Numbered from the stretch's first letter, positions 1 through 8,592 are shown. The stretch: DNA of 32,766 nucleotides from Candidatus Obscuribacterales bacterium (GCA_019748395.1 JAIEPM010000471.1:1-32766), one strand, 5' to 3'. A program made the numbers and translations. The notes: generated by a model from the letters alone, not told the origin.

Positions 1-1
1 G

Positions 2-1213
2 AAAGCTCTGAGTCCAAAACAGAGGCGTGAGCTTGATGGAAAAATAATTGACTATAAAAGTAAATTGCGGCGCTATTATTTGCTCTCGATCGAGGCAGCC
101 GATCGCCGCCTGCAGGAAATGTCCGGGAAAAAACTTGCTTCTGCCGAAAGGGAGAGATTAGATGAGTTGGACAATTTCGCTTATAACGCCGACTTGCTCA
201 TTGGGGATAGTTATGATGCCGATTCAAATTTTGAATTTGCAAGGCGGCATTACTTAGCGGCGGCAAAAAGAAAGAAAGGGGATTATGAGCTTCTGGCTCC
301 GGCAGGCAGAGCTGCGGCTCATGCTTGTGAGAAAATGAGGCAATTGTCCCAGGCTATTCGCGATTACGAGGACCTGGCTTTGCCCGCGAAAGGATTGAAA
401 CTGAGCGAGCCGGTTCTCGATGAAGCTGCCAAATCGGAGCTTGAACTGGCTGAATTGCTTTATTGCATGCATCGACTTGAAGAATCTCGCCAATATTATC
501 TTCTTGCTCAAAAGCATGCGGAAGCCACGAATAACCCAACCCATTATGCTCTTGCCACTGAGGCACTTGCAAATTTCGAAAAGTCCTTGCCTGCAAAAAT
601 TAAACTATACGATAAGGCTATTGCCGCTGTTGCTGATCAATCTCCACTTAAAATTGCCAGCCGCGAGCCCTTCTGCCAGGCTTATCTAAAAGCCGCAAGG
701 TTTTTTGAGAAGCTGGATCCTCAAAAAGCTGTGCGGTATTATCAAGATGCCATTGAATCGGCAATCGCGACTCGAAGCGATGTATCCATATTATTAGCGG
801 AAGCTTGTTCCTTTGCTAATGAGAGAAGAGATTTCCGAGCCATAAAAAATTTTTTGGACCCGCGTCATCAGATCCTGATTTCCAGCGGTACTAATCAAGC
901 TGAGTCCAGCGAGGGTTATTACGCTTTAGCTGTCGGCGCCTTTCTGCAGGGTAATTATTCAGAGGCTCTGCGATTTATTAATAGCTCGCTGAATGAGTAT
1001 GATCTGGGGCATACCCATCAGCGAGCTTATATCATTCAAGGACGTGCTTATTTGAAACTGGGACAAGAACAAAATGCTCTGAGAAGCTTTGAGCGCGCCC
1101 ATGTGGACAAGCTTGAGTTTGGCGACGCTCTCAGACGCAAATTTATTCTGGACGGCATAAATGAATACAAGCACTTGCTTCTGGAAAAGGGACTGCAATT
1201 GCCCGGCGATTAG
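2..1213 (+). CDS. TPR-repeat protein, 5' end outside the window
   Basis: The reading frame is open from base 2 with no stop, so the gene starts upstream. The TTG at 65 is only an internal codon. About 403 residues are visible. The protein is hydrophilic, almost all helical, and made of degenerate tetratricopeptide-like helix pairs; the clearest are near the end, where motifs of the form A-Y-I-I-Q-G-R-A-Y-L-K-L-G followed by A-L-R-S-F-E-R-A fit the TPR consensus. No signal peptide or membrane segment lies in the visible part. TPR arrays are protein-interaction scaffolds. The next gene, 74 nt downstream on the same strand, is a Ser/Thr kinase, so an accessory role in that pathway is possible but only inferred. 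The N-terminal domain, which could decide the function, is missing here. Confidence 0.8.
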   Translation, partial: KALSPKQRRELDGKIIDYKSKLRRYYLLSIEAADRRLQEMSGKKLASAERERLDELDNFAYNADLLIGDSYDADSNFEFARRHYLAAAKRKKGDYELLAPAGRAAAHACEKMRQLSQAIRDYEDLALPAKGLKLSEPVLDEAAKSELELAELLYCMHRLEESRQYYLLAQKHAEATNNPTHYALATEALANFEKSLPAKIKLYDKAIAAVADQSPLKIASREPFCQAYLKAARFFEKLDPQKAVRYYQDAIESAIATRSDVSILLAEACSFANERRDFRAIKNFLDPRHQILISSGTNQAESSEGYYALAVGAFLQGNYSEALRFINSSLNEYDLGHTHQRAYIIQGRAYLKLGQEQNALRSFERAHVDKLEFGDALRRKFILDGINEYKHLLLEKGLQLPGD

Positions 1214-1287
1214 CCGCAGCCTCCGCTCTTGATTGAATAAGCTCTTGGCGTGGCAAAAAATGAGATGAAATCCTAAGGCGAAGATGA

Positions 1288-3525
1288 ATGAAAGGCACTC
1301 AAAGCGTTATTTGCCTGAAGTGTCCAAAGTGCGGTCAGAACTATCCGGCTGACAGCACTGCCGAATTATGCCGAATTGATGCAGCTCCGCTTCAAGCTGT
1401 GTACAGCGATCCCTGGTTGGGTGCAACGCTGGCCAATCGTTATAATATAAGCGAATTCGCCGGAAGCGGAGGCTGGGCTGTTGTTTACAGAGCCGAGCAG
1501 ATTTCTTTAAATCGTCAGGTCGCGGTCAAGATTCTGGAAAGACGGCTTCAATCAAATCCGGACCTGGTGAAGCGATTCGAGCAGGAATCTCGTGCACTCA
1601 GTGTACTCCAGCATCCAAACATTGTTTCAATCATCGATTTTGGCGTAGTGCCAAGCCCCTATATCGTTATGGAATGGCTGGATGGCATGGATTTATCTCA
1701 GATTCTTGCATCTGGAAAAGAACTGAGTCTGGAAAACAAAATTCAAATTTTCAAGCAGCTTGCCGAGGCGCTTCAGCATGCTCATCAAGCCAATATTATT
1801 CATAGAGATCTCAAACCATCGAATGTCAAAGTCTTGTACAGCGGTGAGAATGAATTAAAAGTCAAAGTTCTGGACTTTGGTTTGGCGAAACTGGTCGAGT
1901 CGTCTGATAACTCTGTAACCAGAACCGGCGAGTGTTTCGGCAGTCCGCCCTATATGAGCCCGGAACAATGCCAGGGAAGAACTGTCGGACCGGAAAGCGA
2001 TATTTATTCTCTGGGATTGATTATTTACGAGCTTTTGACCGGCAAAGCCGCATACGCCAAGAAAACCATTGAAGAGTACTTCATGGCTCACAGCAATGAG
2101 AAAGTTTCTTCAATCTACAGTAAAGGCAATCTACTTGAGTCGGCTCTTGAACAGATTGTTCTGAAATGCCTGGAAAAGCAGCCCGAAAATCGATATAAGG
2201 ATGCTGCTGAGCTGCTGCTTGATCTAGAATCTGTTGCTCAAGGGCGAAATCTAGACAAATTTCTTGCTTCCAGAAAAACTAGAGGCGTATCAAAAGCTCT
2301 GCTTTTTGCGCTTTTACTTTTGCCCATAGGAGCGTTTCTGCTTTTTCTTCTAAATAAAAATCCGGATAAGAGGGAGACTCAACGTCTTAATGTGAGTTCC
2401 GCGGCGACTGCGCGGAAAGATATCAAAGCCGAGCTTAATTCAGTGAAAGCAATAATTGGTGAATCTTCACTTCGCAAAATGAAGAATGATTCCCCTCCGC
2501 CGCCGGATAAGGCGTTGAAGTTTGCTGACAAACAGCAAGCTGTCTTGCCGGGAAGACCTGAATTGAACGTAGCAGGAAGACATGCTCAATTGCCGACTGA
2601 GGCTCAGATAAATTCGGCTATTGCCGCAATAGGTATCAAAGAAAAGCCGAAGTCGCCGCAAAACGAGCCTGAAAAGGTAGCTTCCGCGCCATCCTTTGCT
2701 GATTACAGCTGGCTTGATGAGACTCGCCACCGTGAAGTGAAAGTACGTATTTACAAAGCCGCCGCAAGCGGCTCCCAAAAACCTTTTTTGGTGATGGCTT
2801 CGGAAAGCTCCAGAACTGCTGAATACTTGCTTAAGACCTGGCAGCAATCTCCTTATTATCTGATGACTTACGATATCAATCAGGTGAAAAGTCCGGAAAA
2901 TCGAAGCCGGGAAGAGATCCTGAAAATGCAAAGGGAGCGCAGCAGAGACATTGTTTTTGCTGTTGAAAATGTAAAACGCATGATCAGCGAAGGCGATGCG
3001 ATGGTTGATACTGCTAATGGCGGCTTCTATTTCGTTGGAGAGCGCAGCTCGGCTCCGGCAATTTATGCCGCATGCGGATTTAAGCCGGAGAATAAATTCT
3101 GGAATGACGTGAACGCCATCAGCAGTGGTGTCAGAGGCTTGATCCTGATTTCTCCGAATCTTTTTGGTTCTGATCGTTTTGAAAATTACAAGAGAATTAC
3201 GGCGCCGGTTTTTGTTCTTTCCTTTGCCGATGACCTCGAAACTTCAAGATGGGACCCCGAATATATGGCCTCGCCGGCCTTTTCTCAATCTCTAAGTCGA
3301 AAAAAATGCCAAGTCTTTTTCCCGGCTCTTAGTCTTGAGCAGTTCATAGAGGGGGCTTCGACAGAAAACACGAGAGCTGCCGTCAATCGCTTGAGTGAGC
3401 TCTTCATTCGTTCTTGCATGGGCAATCCTGATGCCCAAAATTTTCTTTGCAGTCGCAAGCCCAAGCAGTTGCTGGGAGATCAGGCCGATTACAGTTATCG
3501 TTTTGGAGCACTTTCAAATGAATAA
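1288..3525 (+). CDS. Membrane Ser/Thr protein kinase with N-terminal zinc ribbon and hydrolase-like C-terminal domain
   Basis: A 745-residue Hanks-type kinase. Residues 9-28 hold four Cys (9, 12, 15, 28) in a zinc-ribbon-like arrangement. The kinase domain spans about 50-315: Gly-rich loop near 59-66 (G-S-G-G-W-A), ATP lysine K81, catalytic loop H-R-D-L-K-P-S-N with D174, D-F-G with D196, and an activation segment ending in S-P-P-Y-M-S-P-E-Q. It looks catalytically competent. One membrane helix at about 337-356 separates it from a Pro/Lys/Ser linker and a 240-residue outer domain. That domain has the strand order of an alpha/beta hydrolase (a G-G-F-Y-F-V-G-E-R-S-S segment, then R-G-L-I-L-I-S-P, then A-P-V-F-V-L-S-F-A-D-D) but no canonical G-x-S-x-G nucleophile elbow, so it may be a ligand sensor. 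ATG 1288 follows a purine-rich AAGGCGAAG. The stop overlaps the next gene. Confidence 0.9.
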   Translation: MKGTQSVICLKCPKCGQNYPADSTAELCRIDAAPLQAVYSDPWLGATLANRYNISEFAGSGGWAVVYRAEQISLNRQVAVKILERRLQSNPDLVKRFEQESRALSVLQHPNIVSIIDFGVVPSPYIVMEWLDGMDLSQILASGKELSLENKIQIFKQLAEALQHAHQANIIHRDLKPSNVKVLYSGENELKVKVLDFGLAKLVESSDNSVTRTGECFGSPPYMSPEQCQGRTVGPESDIYSLGLIIYELLTGKAAYAKKTIEEYFMAHSNEKVSSIYSKGNLLESALEQIVLKCLEKQPENRYKDAAELLLDLESVAQGRNLDKFLASRKTRGVSKALLFALLLLPIGAFLLFLLNKNPDKRETQRLNVSSAATARKDIKAELNSVKAIIGESSLRKMKNDSPPPPDKALKFADKQQAVLPGRPELNVAGRHAQLPTEAQINSAIAAIGIKEKPKSPQNEPEKVASAPSFADYSWLDETRHREVKVRIYKAAASGSQKPFLVMASESSRTAEYLLKTWQQSPYYLMTYDINQVKSPENRSREEILKMQRERSRDIVFAVENVKRMISEGDAMVDTANGGFYFVGERSSAPAIYAACGFKPENKFWNDVNAISSGVRGLILISPNLFGSDRFENYKRITAPVFVLSFADDLETSRWDPEYMASPAFSQSLSRKKCQVFFPALSLEQFIEGASTENTRAAVNRLSELFIRSCMGNPDAQNFLCSRKPKQLLGDQADYSYRFGALSNE

Positions 3526-3868
3526 TTGTTCCGATTATGAGCGTCTGCGCTCCTGGTATCTGGCTCGACTGCGGAAGCTTTCGCTGGAAAGCAATATTGA
3601 CCGGAGCTTGACACCGGCAGCGCTGATCTCGGCTGACAGGGAGAATATTGAACAACTAATTATGCGCAATCAGGAGAATCAGTTGAAAGCGCGAAGCAAT
3701 GGAAACTTCTTGCTGCGCGATTTGCTGTTTAATTTGTTGGTTTATGCGCTTTTGCTCGCTCTTGTATCCTGCTTCTTGCCCGTGCAATTAGTCTCTTTCA
3801 ATAATCTGGCTCTTGTTTATTTGTTCTTGCTGTTCTTGCTTGAACCATTCATTTTTCGGATTCACTAA
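3518..3868 (+). CDS. Small two-helix membrane protein, function unknown
   Basis: A 116-residue protein beginning at the ATG at 3518, inside the last codons of the kinase gene, giving an 8-nt overlap (3518-3525) typical of translational coupling. The frame is open further upstream to 3395, but that part only shadows kinase codons. Residues 1-70 are charged and helical (many Arg, Glu and Asn). Residues from about 75 to the end form two hydrophobic segments rich in Leu/Val/Phe separated by a short polar turn, so the protein should sit in the inner membrane with a cytoplasmic N-terminal part. I recognise no family. The overlap suggests a partner or regulator of the kinase. That is inferred from gene order only. 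Confidence 0.7.
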   Translation: MNNCSDYERLRSWYLARLRKLSLESNIDRSLTPAALISADRENIEQLIMRNQENQLKARSNGNFLLRDLLFNLLVYALLLALVSCFLPVQLVSFNNLALVYLFLLFLLEPFIFRIH

Positions 3869-4037
3869 ATGTTCTATGCATTTACGTCAAATTTACCGCC
3901 CCGGCGGAGAATGTTTTTGCAGGGGACTGAAGCCGGAGAAAAAACATGTATTAGAACTGCCGGGACCATCTGCTTCTTCAAAAGTTATTTAGATTTGATG
4001 CCTAAAATCATTTACTGGTGTAGGAGGGAACCTGGCA

Positions 4038-4286
4038 ATGGCTCATCGCATAAGAATTCCATTTTTTTTAGTGTGTGTTTGCTTCAATTCAGTTGCCGCC
4101 GCAGTGGCTGCAGGCGAAGCGCAATCTCCATTGCCTGTAAGTAAACCGGCGGAGACTGCATCTTTAAGAACGCTTGATGTTTTGGGACTGCGCTACAGAC
4201 CCATGCAAATATACTCTGGACCGTGTCTTATCAGCGAAGGTGAGCAGGGGCGCTTAGTTTTTCTGGCAGAGCAATTCTCGCCTTGA
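4038..4286 (+). CDS. Small secreted protein, function unknown
   Basis: An 82-residue protein. A strong Shine-Dalgarno AGGAGG at 4022-4027 precedes the ATG by about 10 nt and supports it as a real gene despite its size. Residues 1-25 are a signal peptide: basic start (H-R-I-R), hydrophobic core around 8-20, and small residues ending near A-V-A-A-G. The mature part is about 57 residues, with Pro/Ala-rich start, and contains one Cys in the segment Y-S-G-P-C-L-I. No family is recognisable. It lies 169 nt after the small membrane protein and ends 13 nt before the convergent histidine kinase gene. Confidence 0.6.
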   Translation: MAHRIRIPFFLVCVCFNSVAAAVAAGEAQSPLPVSKPAETASLRTLDVLGLRYRPMQIYSGPCLISEGEQGRLVFLAEQFSP

Positions 4287-4298
4287 GCAGCGCCTGAA

Positions 4299-4326
4299 TT
4301 CAGCTTCTAGCTAAGCGAAAGCTGAA
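4299..4326. repeat. Hairpin at the convergent gene ends
   Basis: Arms TTCAGCTT (4299-4306) and AAGCTGAA (4319-4326) form a perfect 8-bp stem. The 10-bp palindrome CTGAATTCAG (4294-4303) overlaps the first arm. The structure lies at the 3' end of the histidine kinase gene, just after the stop of the small secreted protein on the other strand. It could end or stabilise transcripts from either side, but there is no T-tract, so I do not call it an intrinsic terminator. Confidence 0.35.
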
Positions 4327-5616
4327 ACAGGAACCTTTATTTTCTTCGCTTTCAAGTTGAATGCGGCTGCCATGAGCTTCTACGAAAACCTTGCAGATTG
4401 GCAGTCCAAGCCCGCTTCCCCTTTGGGAATCCTTGCTCTCAACCTGTTTGAATCGCTCGAAAATACTTTTTTGAGCGGCTAAGGGAATTCCTCTTCCCTG
4501 ATCCTGCAGATAAATTGTAACGTGATCCGGTGCTTCGCTGCTGTAAAGCCTTATAAGCGTACCGGGAGCACTGAATTTGAGTGAATTAGACAGAAGATTG
4601 ACAAGAACCTGCACTATTCGTCTGCGGTCCGCTAGAACAGTGCAATCTGAGTTCCTCGACTCAAGGGCAATGTTTTTGTGCCTGGCCAGAACTTCCACAA
4701 GCTCCATTGCTTCGCAAAAGAGCTCTGAAAGCCTGACCGGCTCAATGTTTAATGCAAGAGCGCCTGATTCCGCTTTTTCCATATCTAGAATTTGTTCGCT
4801 CAATGAAAGCACATGGTTGAGAGAGCGGCTGGCATTGCTGAGTAATTTCGCTTCTTCACTTTCGCATTGAGCGCTTATATTCAGCCGCTGTCTCAGTCCG
4901 TGAATGGCTAATTTTATGGAGGAAAGCGGTGAGCGTAAGTCATGAGAAATCATGCTGACAAACTCTTTTCTGGCTCTTTCCAGATTCTTGCGATCGCTTA
5001 TATTCTCAACTGTGCAAAAATAGCTGCCGGAACTTTCGGACCATTCGATTTCCCAGCAAACATCGATTAAGTTGCCGTCGGCGCTGATTATCTGGTTCTC
5101 GACCAGAGCATTGCCCAGCTGTCGCGCTTCGATCAGGGCTGATTCAAATTGCTCCCTTTGATCTTGAAATATATAGCGAAGTACAGACTTTCCTAAAAGA
5201 CCGGCCGGTGGGTAGTTCCACTGTTTATACACCGATGGATTGAGGGCCAGGATCTTTCGCTCCGCCGTTAAGGACATGATTACCTGAGCTGAATGATCAG
5301 CAATCATTTGTTCTCTTTCTTTTGCTTCTTTCAGTTTGTCCAGCACCTTTTCCGCCAGCGGATTCAGTCCGGCTGCAGGCGAATCGTGCTGGTCTAAGGA
5401 TTTTTGCAGACGCTTTAAAGGAAGGAAAAATTCGTTGTGAAGAAGCTTCCAGAGATATTTGAGCAAGAAAAAATTCCAGGCAAGCAGAAAAAGCAGGTAG
5501 ATTGCCGTATAGCTGCAGTCTGAATTTTTTAGATTAGCGGCAAGCGCGGCGCTCAGAAGCAAGTTTCCGAGGAAAGCTAGTCCCAAAATTAATCCGAGCT
5601 TCCCGGCGATAGTCAA
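4300..5616 (-). CDS. PAS-domain membrane sensor histidine kinase
   Basis: A 438-residue orthodox histidine kinase. Two membrane helices lie at about 5-27 and 36-56 with almost no periplasmic loop, so the signal is probably sensed in the membrane or by the PAS domain. A PAS domain occupies about 105-210. The dimerisation and phosphoacceptor helix carries S-H-D-L-R-S-P-L-S-S with H225. The ATPase domain has an N box (V-L-V-N-L-L-S-N-S-L-K-F-S), a D-Q-G-R-G-I box, and G-S-G-L-G-L. The start is TTG at 5614-5616 (minus strand), preceded by an AAAGG six bases away; no nearby ATG fits better. It is divergent from an OmpR-type regulator across a 75-nt gap, and the two most likely form a two-component pair. 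The signal is unknown. Confidence 0.9.
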   Translation of the reverse strand: MTIAGKLGLILGLAFLGNLLLSAALAANLKNSDCSYTAIYLLFLLAWNFFLLKYLWKLLHNEFFLPLKRLQKSLDQHDSPAAGLNPLAEKVLDKLKEAKEREQMIADHSAQVIMSLTAERKILALNPSVYKQWNYPPAGLLGKSVLRYIFQDQREQFESALIEARQLGNALVENQIISADGNLIDVCWEIEWSESSGSYFCTVENISDRKNLERARKEFVSMISHDLRSPLSSIKLAIHGLRQRLNISAQCESEEAKLLSNASRSLNHVLSLSEQILDMEKAESGALALNIEPVRLSELFCEAMELVEVLARHKNIALESRNSDCTVLADRRRIVQVLVNLLSNSLKFSAPGTLIRLYSSEAPDHVTIYLQDQGRGIPLAAQKSIFERFKQVESKDSQRGSGLGLPICKVFVEAHGSRIQLESEENKGSCFSFRLARS

Positions 5617-5659
5617 TTTGCACCTTTTTTTTCAAATTTAAGGCTCTTGTCCGGGCAAT

Positions 5660-5676
5660 ATGGTATCAAATATCAT
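5660..5676. promoter_or_regulatory. Imperfect dyad, possible operator or promoter between HK and RR
   Basis: The 17-nt sequence ATGGTATCAAATATCAT is an imperfect palindrome (outer ATG/CAT and TAT/ATA matched) in the 75-nt divergent spacer. It overlaps a possible sigma-70-like pair, TTGTCC (5647-5652) and TATCAT (5671-5676) with an 18-nt spacer. A start site from that -10 would leave a very short leader, so the promoter reading is weak. An autoregulatory site for the adjacent response regulator is an inference. Confidence 0.25.
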
Positions 5677-5691
5677 AACCGTGAGGCGCTG

Positions 5692-6366
5692 ATGCCCAAA
5701 TTATTGTTGGTCGAAGACGATCTGGAGTTTGCTTCAAGTTTGCAAGAATTGCTGCGTCTGGAGCAATTTGTTGTGGAGCATGTCAGTACTGGGAAAGAAG
5801 CTGACGAGCGTCTGGCTAACTATGCCTATGATCTTGTGATTCTCGACTGGCAGCTGCCTGATTTAAGCGGCCCTGAGATTTCTGAGCTGGCTCGCCGCAG
5901 AGGGCTTGATACTCCGATTTTGATCTTGACGTCCAGGAATGCCAAAGAGCATAGAATTGCCGGGCTGGATCAGGGTGCCGACGATTATTTAAGCAAGCCC
6001 TGCGATTTTGATGAGTTAATGGCTCATTTGCGTGCGCTTCTGCGTCGCGGTGCCAGAGCTAAAATAAGCAAGCTATCCGCCGGGGCTCTTGCCATAGAAC
6101 CGCAAACTCACAAAGTTTTCCTGCATGACAAAGAGATTTCACTATCCAAAACCGAGTTTCTGCTTCTGGAATTTCTTTTGCGCCATCAGGGACAGGTTTT
6201 TGATGCCGATGCCCTTTTGAACCGGGTTTGGTCTTCCGAGTCTGAAGTTTCTCGAGATCTTGTCAAAGTTTATATCAACAAGCTTCGTGCCAAGCTCAAA
6301 ATAGAAGGTGAACCACCCCTGATTGTGACTGTGCACGGTGTCGGCTATCGGCTTGACCCGGGGTAA
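5692..6366 (+). CDS. OmpR/PhoB-family response regulator
   Basis: A 224-residue two-domain regulator. The receiver domain (about 1-115) has the acidic pair E8/D9, phosphoacceptor D52 in L-V-I-L-D-W-Q-L-P-D, the Thr/Ser switch in I-L-I-L-T-S, and the conserved Lys in Y-L-S-K-P. The C-terminal winged-helix domain (about 128-224) ends in the usual V-H-G-V-G-Y-R-L. The frame is open upstream to 5647, but ATG 5692 starts exactly at M-P-K-L-L-L-V-E-D-D and has GTGAGG (5681-5686) at the right distance, so it is preferred. It is the likely partner of the divergent PAS kinase. The MATE exporter begins 4 nt after its stop, so it may be co-transcribed or be a target. Confidence 0.92.
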   Translation: MPKLLLVEDDLEFASSLQELLRLEQFVVEHVSTGKEADERLANYAYDLVILDWQLPDLSGPEISELARRRGLDTPILILTSRNAKEHRIAGLDQGADDYLSKPCDFDELMAHLRALLRRGARAKISKLSAGALAIEPQTHKVFLHDKEISLSKTEFLLLEFLLRHQGQVFDADALLNRVWSSESEVSRDLVKVYINKLRAKLKIEGEPPLIVTVHGVGYRLDPG

Positions 6367-6370
6367 ACAC

Positions 6371-7948
6371 ATGCCGCAAAGACCGACAAGAGAAATGGCC
6401 TGGGCGCTTGGTGCTGCGGCTCAAACACAGGAATATGTCAAAGGGCGCACGGTTTTGACCGGAAGCATCAAGCGCAGCATCTGGAAAATTTCCTGGCCCT
6501 TATTGCTTGTGAGCGCCTGCACTGCCGTGATTGATCTTTATCATGTTCAATGTGCCGGTCACATAAGTGCCGGTTCGCAAGCCATAATCGGAATATGCGA
6601 TCAGATACTTTCGCTCGGTTATATTCTGATTGCCGGTCTTGCCTCAAGCGCCTCTGCTTTCGTTTCAAGAGCCGCCGGACAGGAAGACGAGCCGGCCATA
6701 TTGCAAACATCGGCTCAGTGTTTAGTGCTTTGTTTGCTTTTAGGATTCATACTTTCGTTCTTGATTTTGAGCTTCGGCAGAAATGCGCTGATTCCGTTTT
6801 CCGGTTGTGTAGATGATTGTACAAACACACTGAGCGGCGGCACCCAGTATTTAGCAGTTGCTTCGTTTACGCTGATTCCTTTTGCGATTCTATCAGCCGT
6901 GAATTCTTGCTTTATGGGTCTTGCCCAGGGGCGCGTCCAACTTGTCAGCATGCTGACTCTGACAGCCTTCGATATACTCTTGAATTATCTCCTGGTTTTT
7001 TGCTCCTGGCCTGTTTCCGGGCTTGGAATTCAGGCAATTGCAATTTCGACTTTAATTGCATATTCTCTTTCGGCTTTGATTGCTTTGATTTTTCTTTTCA
7101 GCTCGAGACTGAAGTCCTGTTTGTCCAGTCTTTTGCAAAAAGAATTTTCCCTGGCAATCTCTATCGCCAAATCAGGTCTGCCTCCGGCATTGCAAGAAAT
7201 GGCCTGGACTGCCGGAGCATTTGTTCTTTATTTGATCTTGGGTATGGCGGACGACTCGACTCAAGTGGTGGCAGCCTTGAATGTCGGGCAGAGGCTTGAG
7301 TCATTTGCTTTTGTGCCCCTTTCAGCTCTGGCCACGGCCTTGCTGGTTATATGCGGTCAAAATCTCGGTGCCGGTCGCAACGATCGTGCTCGCAAGTCTT
7401 CTATGCTGGCGCTTTTCCTGGGCAGCGCCCTTATGCTTTTAGCCGGAATCACATTTTTTGTATTTGCTGAAAATTTGGCATTGAGCTGTCAAGCTTCAGT
7501 CCAGACCGTACCTCATATTGCCGCCTACTTGCGAATAGCTGCTTTGGGACTGGCTTTTGTCGGTTTTGAAACTATTCTTTCAGGACCGCTGCAAGCTCTG
7601 GATGACACAAAAATATTATTGATAGCCGGATTTGTTTCCAACTGGCTTTTATGTTTGCCGCTGGCATATTTGCTTGCAATCACGCTTTCTCTTGGTTCTT
7701 TGGGTGTCTTTTACGCGATTCTTGCAGCCAATCTTGTTTCCGGATTGATCATTCTTTTGCGTTTCCTTTCACGTCCGCAATGGCGTTCGGCCGGAAACTC
7801 AGCTCTTGAACCTGCTCCGGCTTTGCGTTGGCAGACCTCTACTTTGTCGCAGGACTCGCTTAGTGAGCCTGTATCCCGTGGCCGCCCCTGCGTGGAGCTT
7901 CAAAAACCGAGCCTTGAGCCGGAGCACGACGAAAATGAGCCCTTGTAA
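6371..7948 (+). CDS. MATE-family multidrug/toxin exporter
   Basis: About 525 residues with twelve hydrophobic segments and the MATE two-bundle layout. Features fitting the family include the early helix I-S-W-P-L-L-L-V, the region G-I-C-D-Q-I-L-S-L-G-Y-I-L, the A-S-A-F-V-S-R-A-A-G-Q segment after helix 2, and its second-half equivalent L-A-T-A-L-L-V-I-C-G-Q-N-L-G-A-G. These proteins exchange Na+ or H+ for organic substrates across the inner membrane. The frame opens at GTG 6338, inside the regulator gene. ATG 6371, four bases after the regulator's stop and preceded by GGGG, is more plausible. The last 50 residues form a polar, Glu/Pro-rich cytoplasmic tail longer than usual. The substrate cannot be told from sequence. 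Confidence 0.88.
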   Translation: MPQRPTREMAWALGAAAQTQEYVKGRTVLTGSIKRSIWKISWPLLLVSACTAVIDLYHVQCAGHISAGSQAIIGICDQILSLGYILIAGLASSASAFVSRAAGQEDEPAILQTSAQCLVLCLLLGFILSFLILSFGRNALIPFSGCVDDCTNTLSGGTQYLAVASFTLIPFAILSAVNSCFMGLAQGRVQLVSMLTLTAFDILLNYLLVFCSWPVSGLGIQAIAISTLIAYSLSALIALIFLFSSRLKSCLSSLLQKEFSLAISIAKSGLPPALQEMAWTAGAFVLYLILGMADDSTQVVAALNVGQRLESFAFVPLSALATALLVICGQNLGAGRNDRARKSSMLALFLGSALMLLAGITFFVFAENLALSCQASVQTVPHIAAYLRIAALGLAFVGFETILSGPLQALDDTKILLIAGFVSNWLLCLPLAYLLAITLSLGSLGVFYAILAANLVSGLIILLRFLSRPQWRSAGNSALEPAPALRWQTSTLSQDSLSEPVSRGRPCVELQKPSLEPEHDENEPL

Positions 7949-7965
7949 ATAAGGAGCATTTACAA
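7943..7965. repeat. Inverted repeat overlapping the MATE stop codon
   Basis: TTGTAAAT (7943-7950) and ATTTACAA (7958-7965) are a perfect 8-bp inverted repeat around AAGGAGC. The left arm includes the MATE stop codon. It lies 60 nt before the Tad-like operon. No T-tract follows, so an operator or mRNA hairpin is as likely as a terminator. Confidence 0.4.
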
Positions 7966-8025
7966 CATATTTACCGCTCTTCATTATTCTCATGACATCG
8001 AGCTGAGTTCAATGGGGGCAGGGAT

Positions 8026-8592
8026 ATGAAAGAGCAGGGCATTGCTGTCGAAACTCTAAAGAACGAGACTCGTTTGCGCAGCAAAAAAGCTAATGCGGCT
8101 TGCGAATTACCTATCTGTCTTTTAGTAGTGATCTTATTGATCGGCTTTCCTTTCATAGATTTGCTTTTCATTTCAGCACGCTTTGCCTTGCTGTCTTATG
8201 CCTGTGCCGAAGCGGCCAGAGCGGCTGCTGCCGCGCCGTCTTTTGTGGCGAATGAAGACGACTCTTTGTCAGCCGTGAACAAAAGCAATGAGGTTCTGAA
8301 AAAATATCTGGAAAATTTCAGCGGCATAGAAATCATTTCCAACTCGACGGAAGTGCTCTCCTGCCCGCTCAAGCCGGGCGAAGCTTACAGCCTGAGGTCC
8401 AGCCCATTTTCTCCTTCTGAACTGCGGCAAGATGTTGTTTATCAATACAGAGTTACCAGTGAAGCAAAACTAGAGCCGCTAATTAACTTCAATGGAGTTC
8501 TTTTTGGGTCCATACAGGGATTGACCGAGCCTTTGAGAGTTAGCTGCGTAAGCCAGCGTGTATGTGAAAAACCGGAAACGCTTGTCAAGTAA
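8026..8592 (+). CDS. TadE-like membrane-anchored protein
   Basis: A 188-residue protein with a basic N-terminus, a single hydrophobic helix at about 29-50, and the alanine-rich continuation A-E-A-A-R-A-A-A-A-A (61-70) that is characteristic of TadE/TadG minor-pilin-like proteins. The remainder is extracytoplasmic, with Cys in both halves. In canonical tad loci such proteins assist assembly of Flp pili; no tad ATPase, prepilin or secretin gene is in this window, so here the operon may serve another surface structure. A purine-rich GGGGGCAGGGA precedes ATG 8026. It is the first gene of a three-gene operon, 17 nt before the VWA gene. Confidence 0.75.
   Translation: MKEQGIAVETLKNETRLRSKKANAACELPICLLVVILLIGFPFIDLLFISARFALLSYACAEAARAAAAAPSFVANEDDSLSAVNKSNEVLKKYLENFSGIEIISNSTEVLSCPLKPGEAYSLRSSPFSPSELRQDVVYQYRVTSEAKLEPLINFNGVLFGSIQGLTEPLRVSCVSQRVCEKPETLVK

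Noticed and set aside
3869-4144. 91-codon + strand frame between the small membrane protein and the small secreted protein
   Set aside because: It begins directly after a stop codon without a ribosome site, overlaps the better-supported gene at 4038, and its composition (many Arg/Cys/Ser) looks like non-coding translation.
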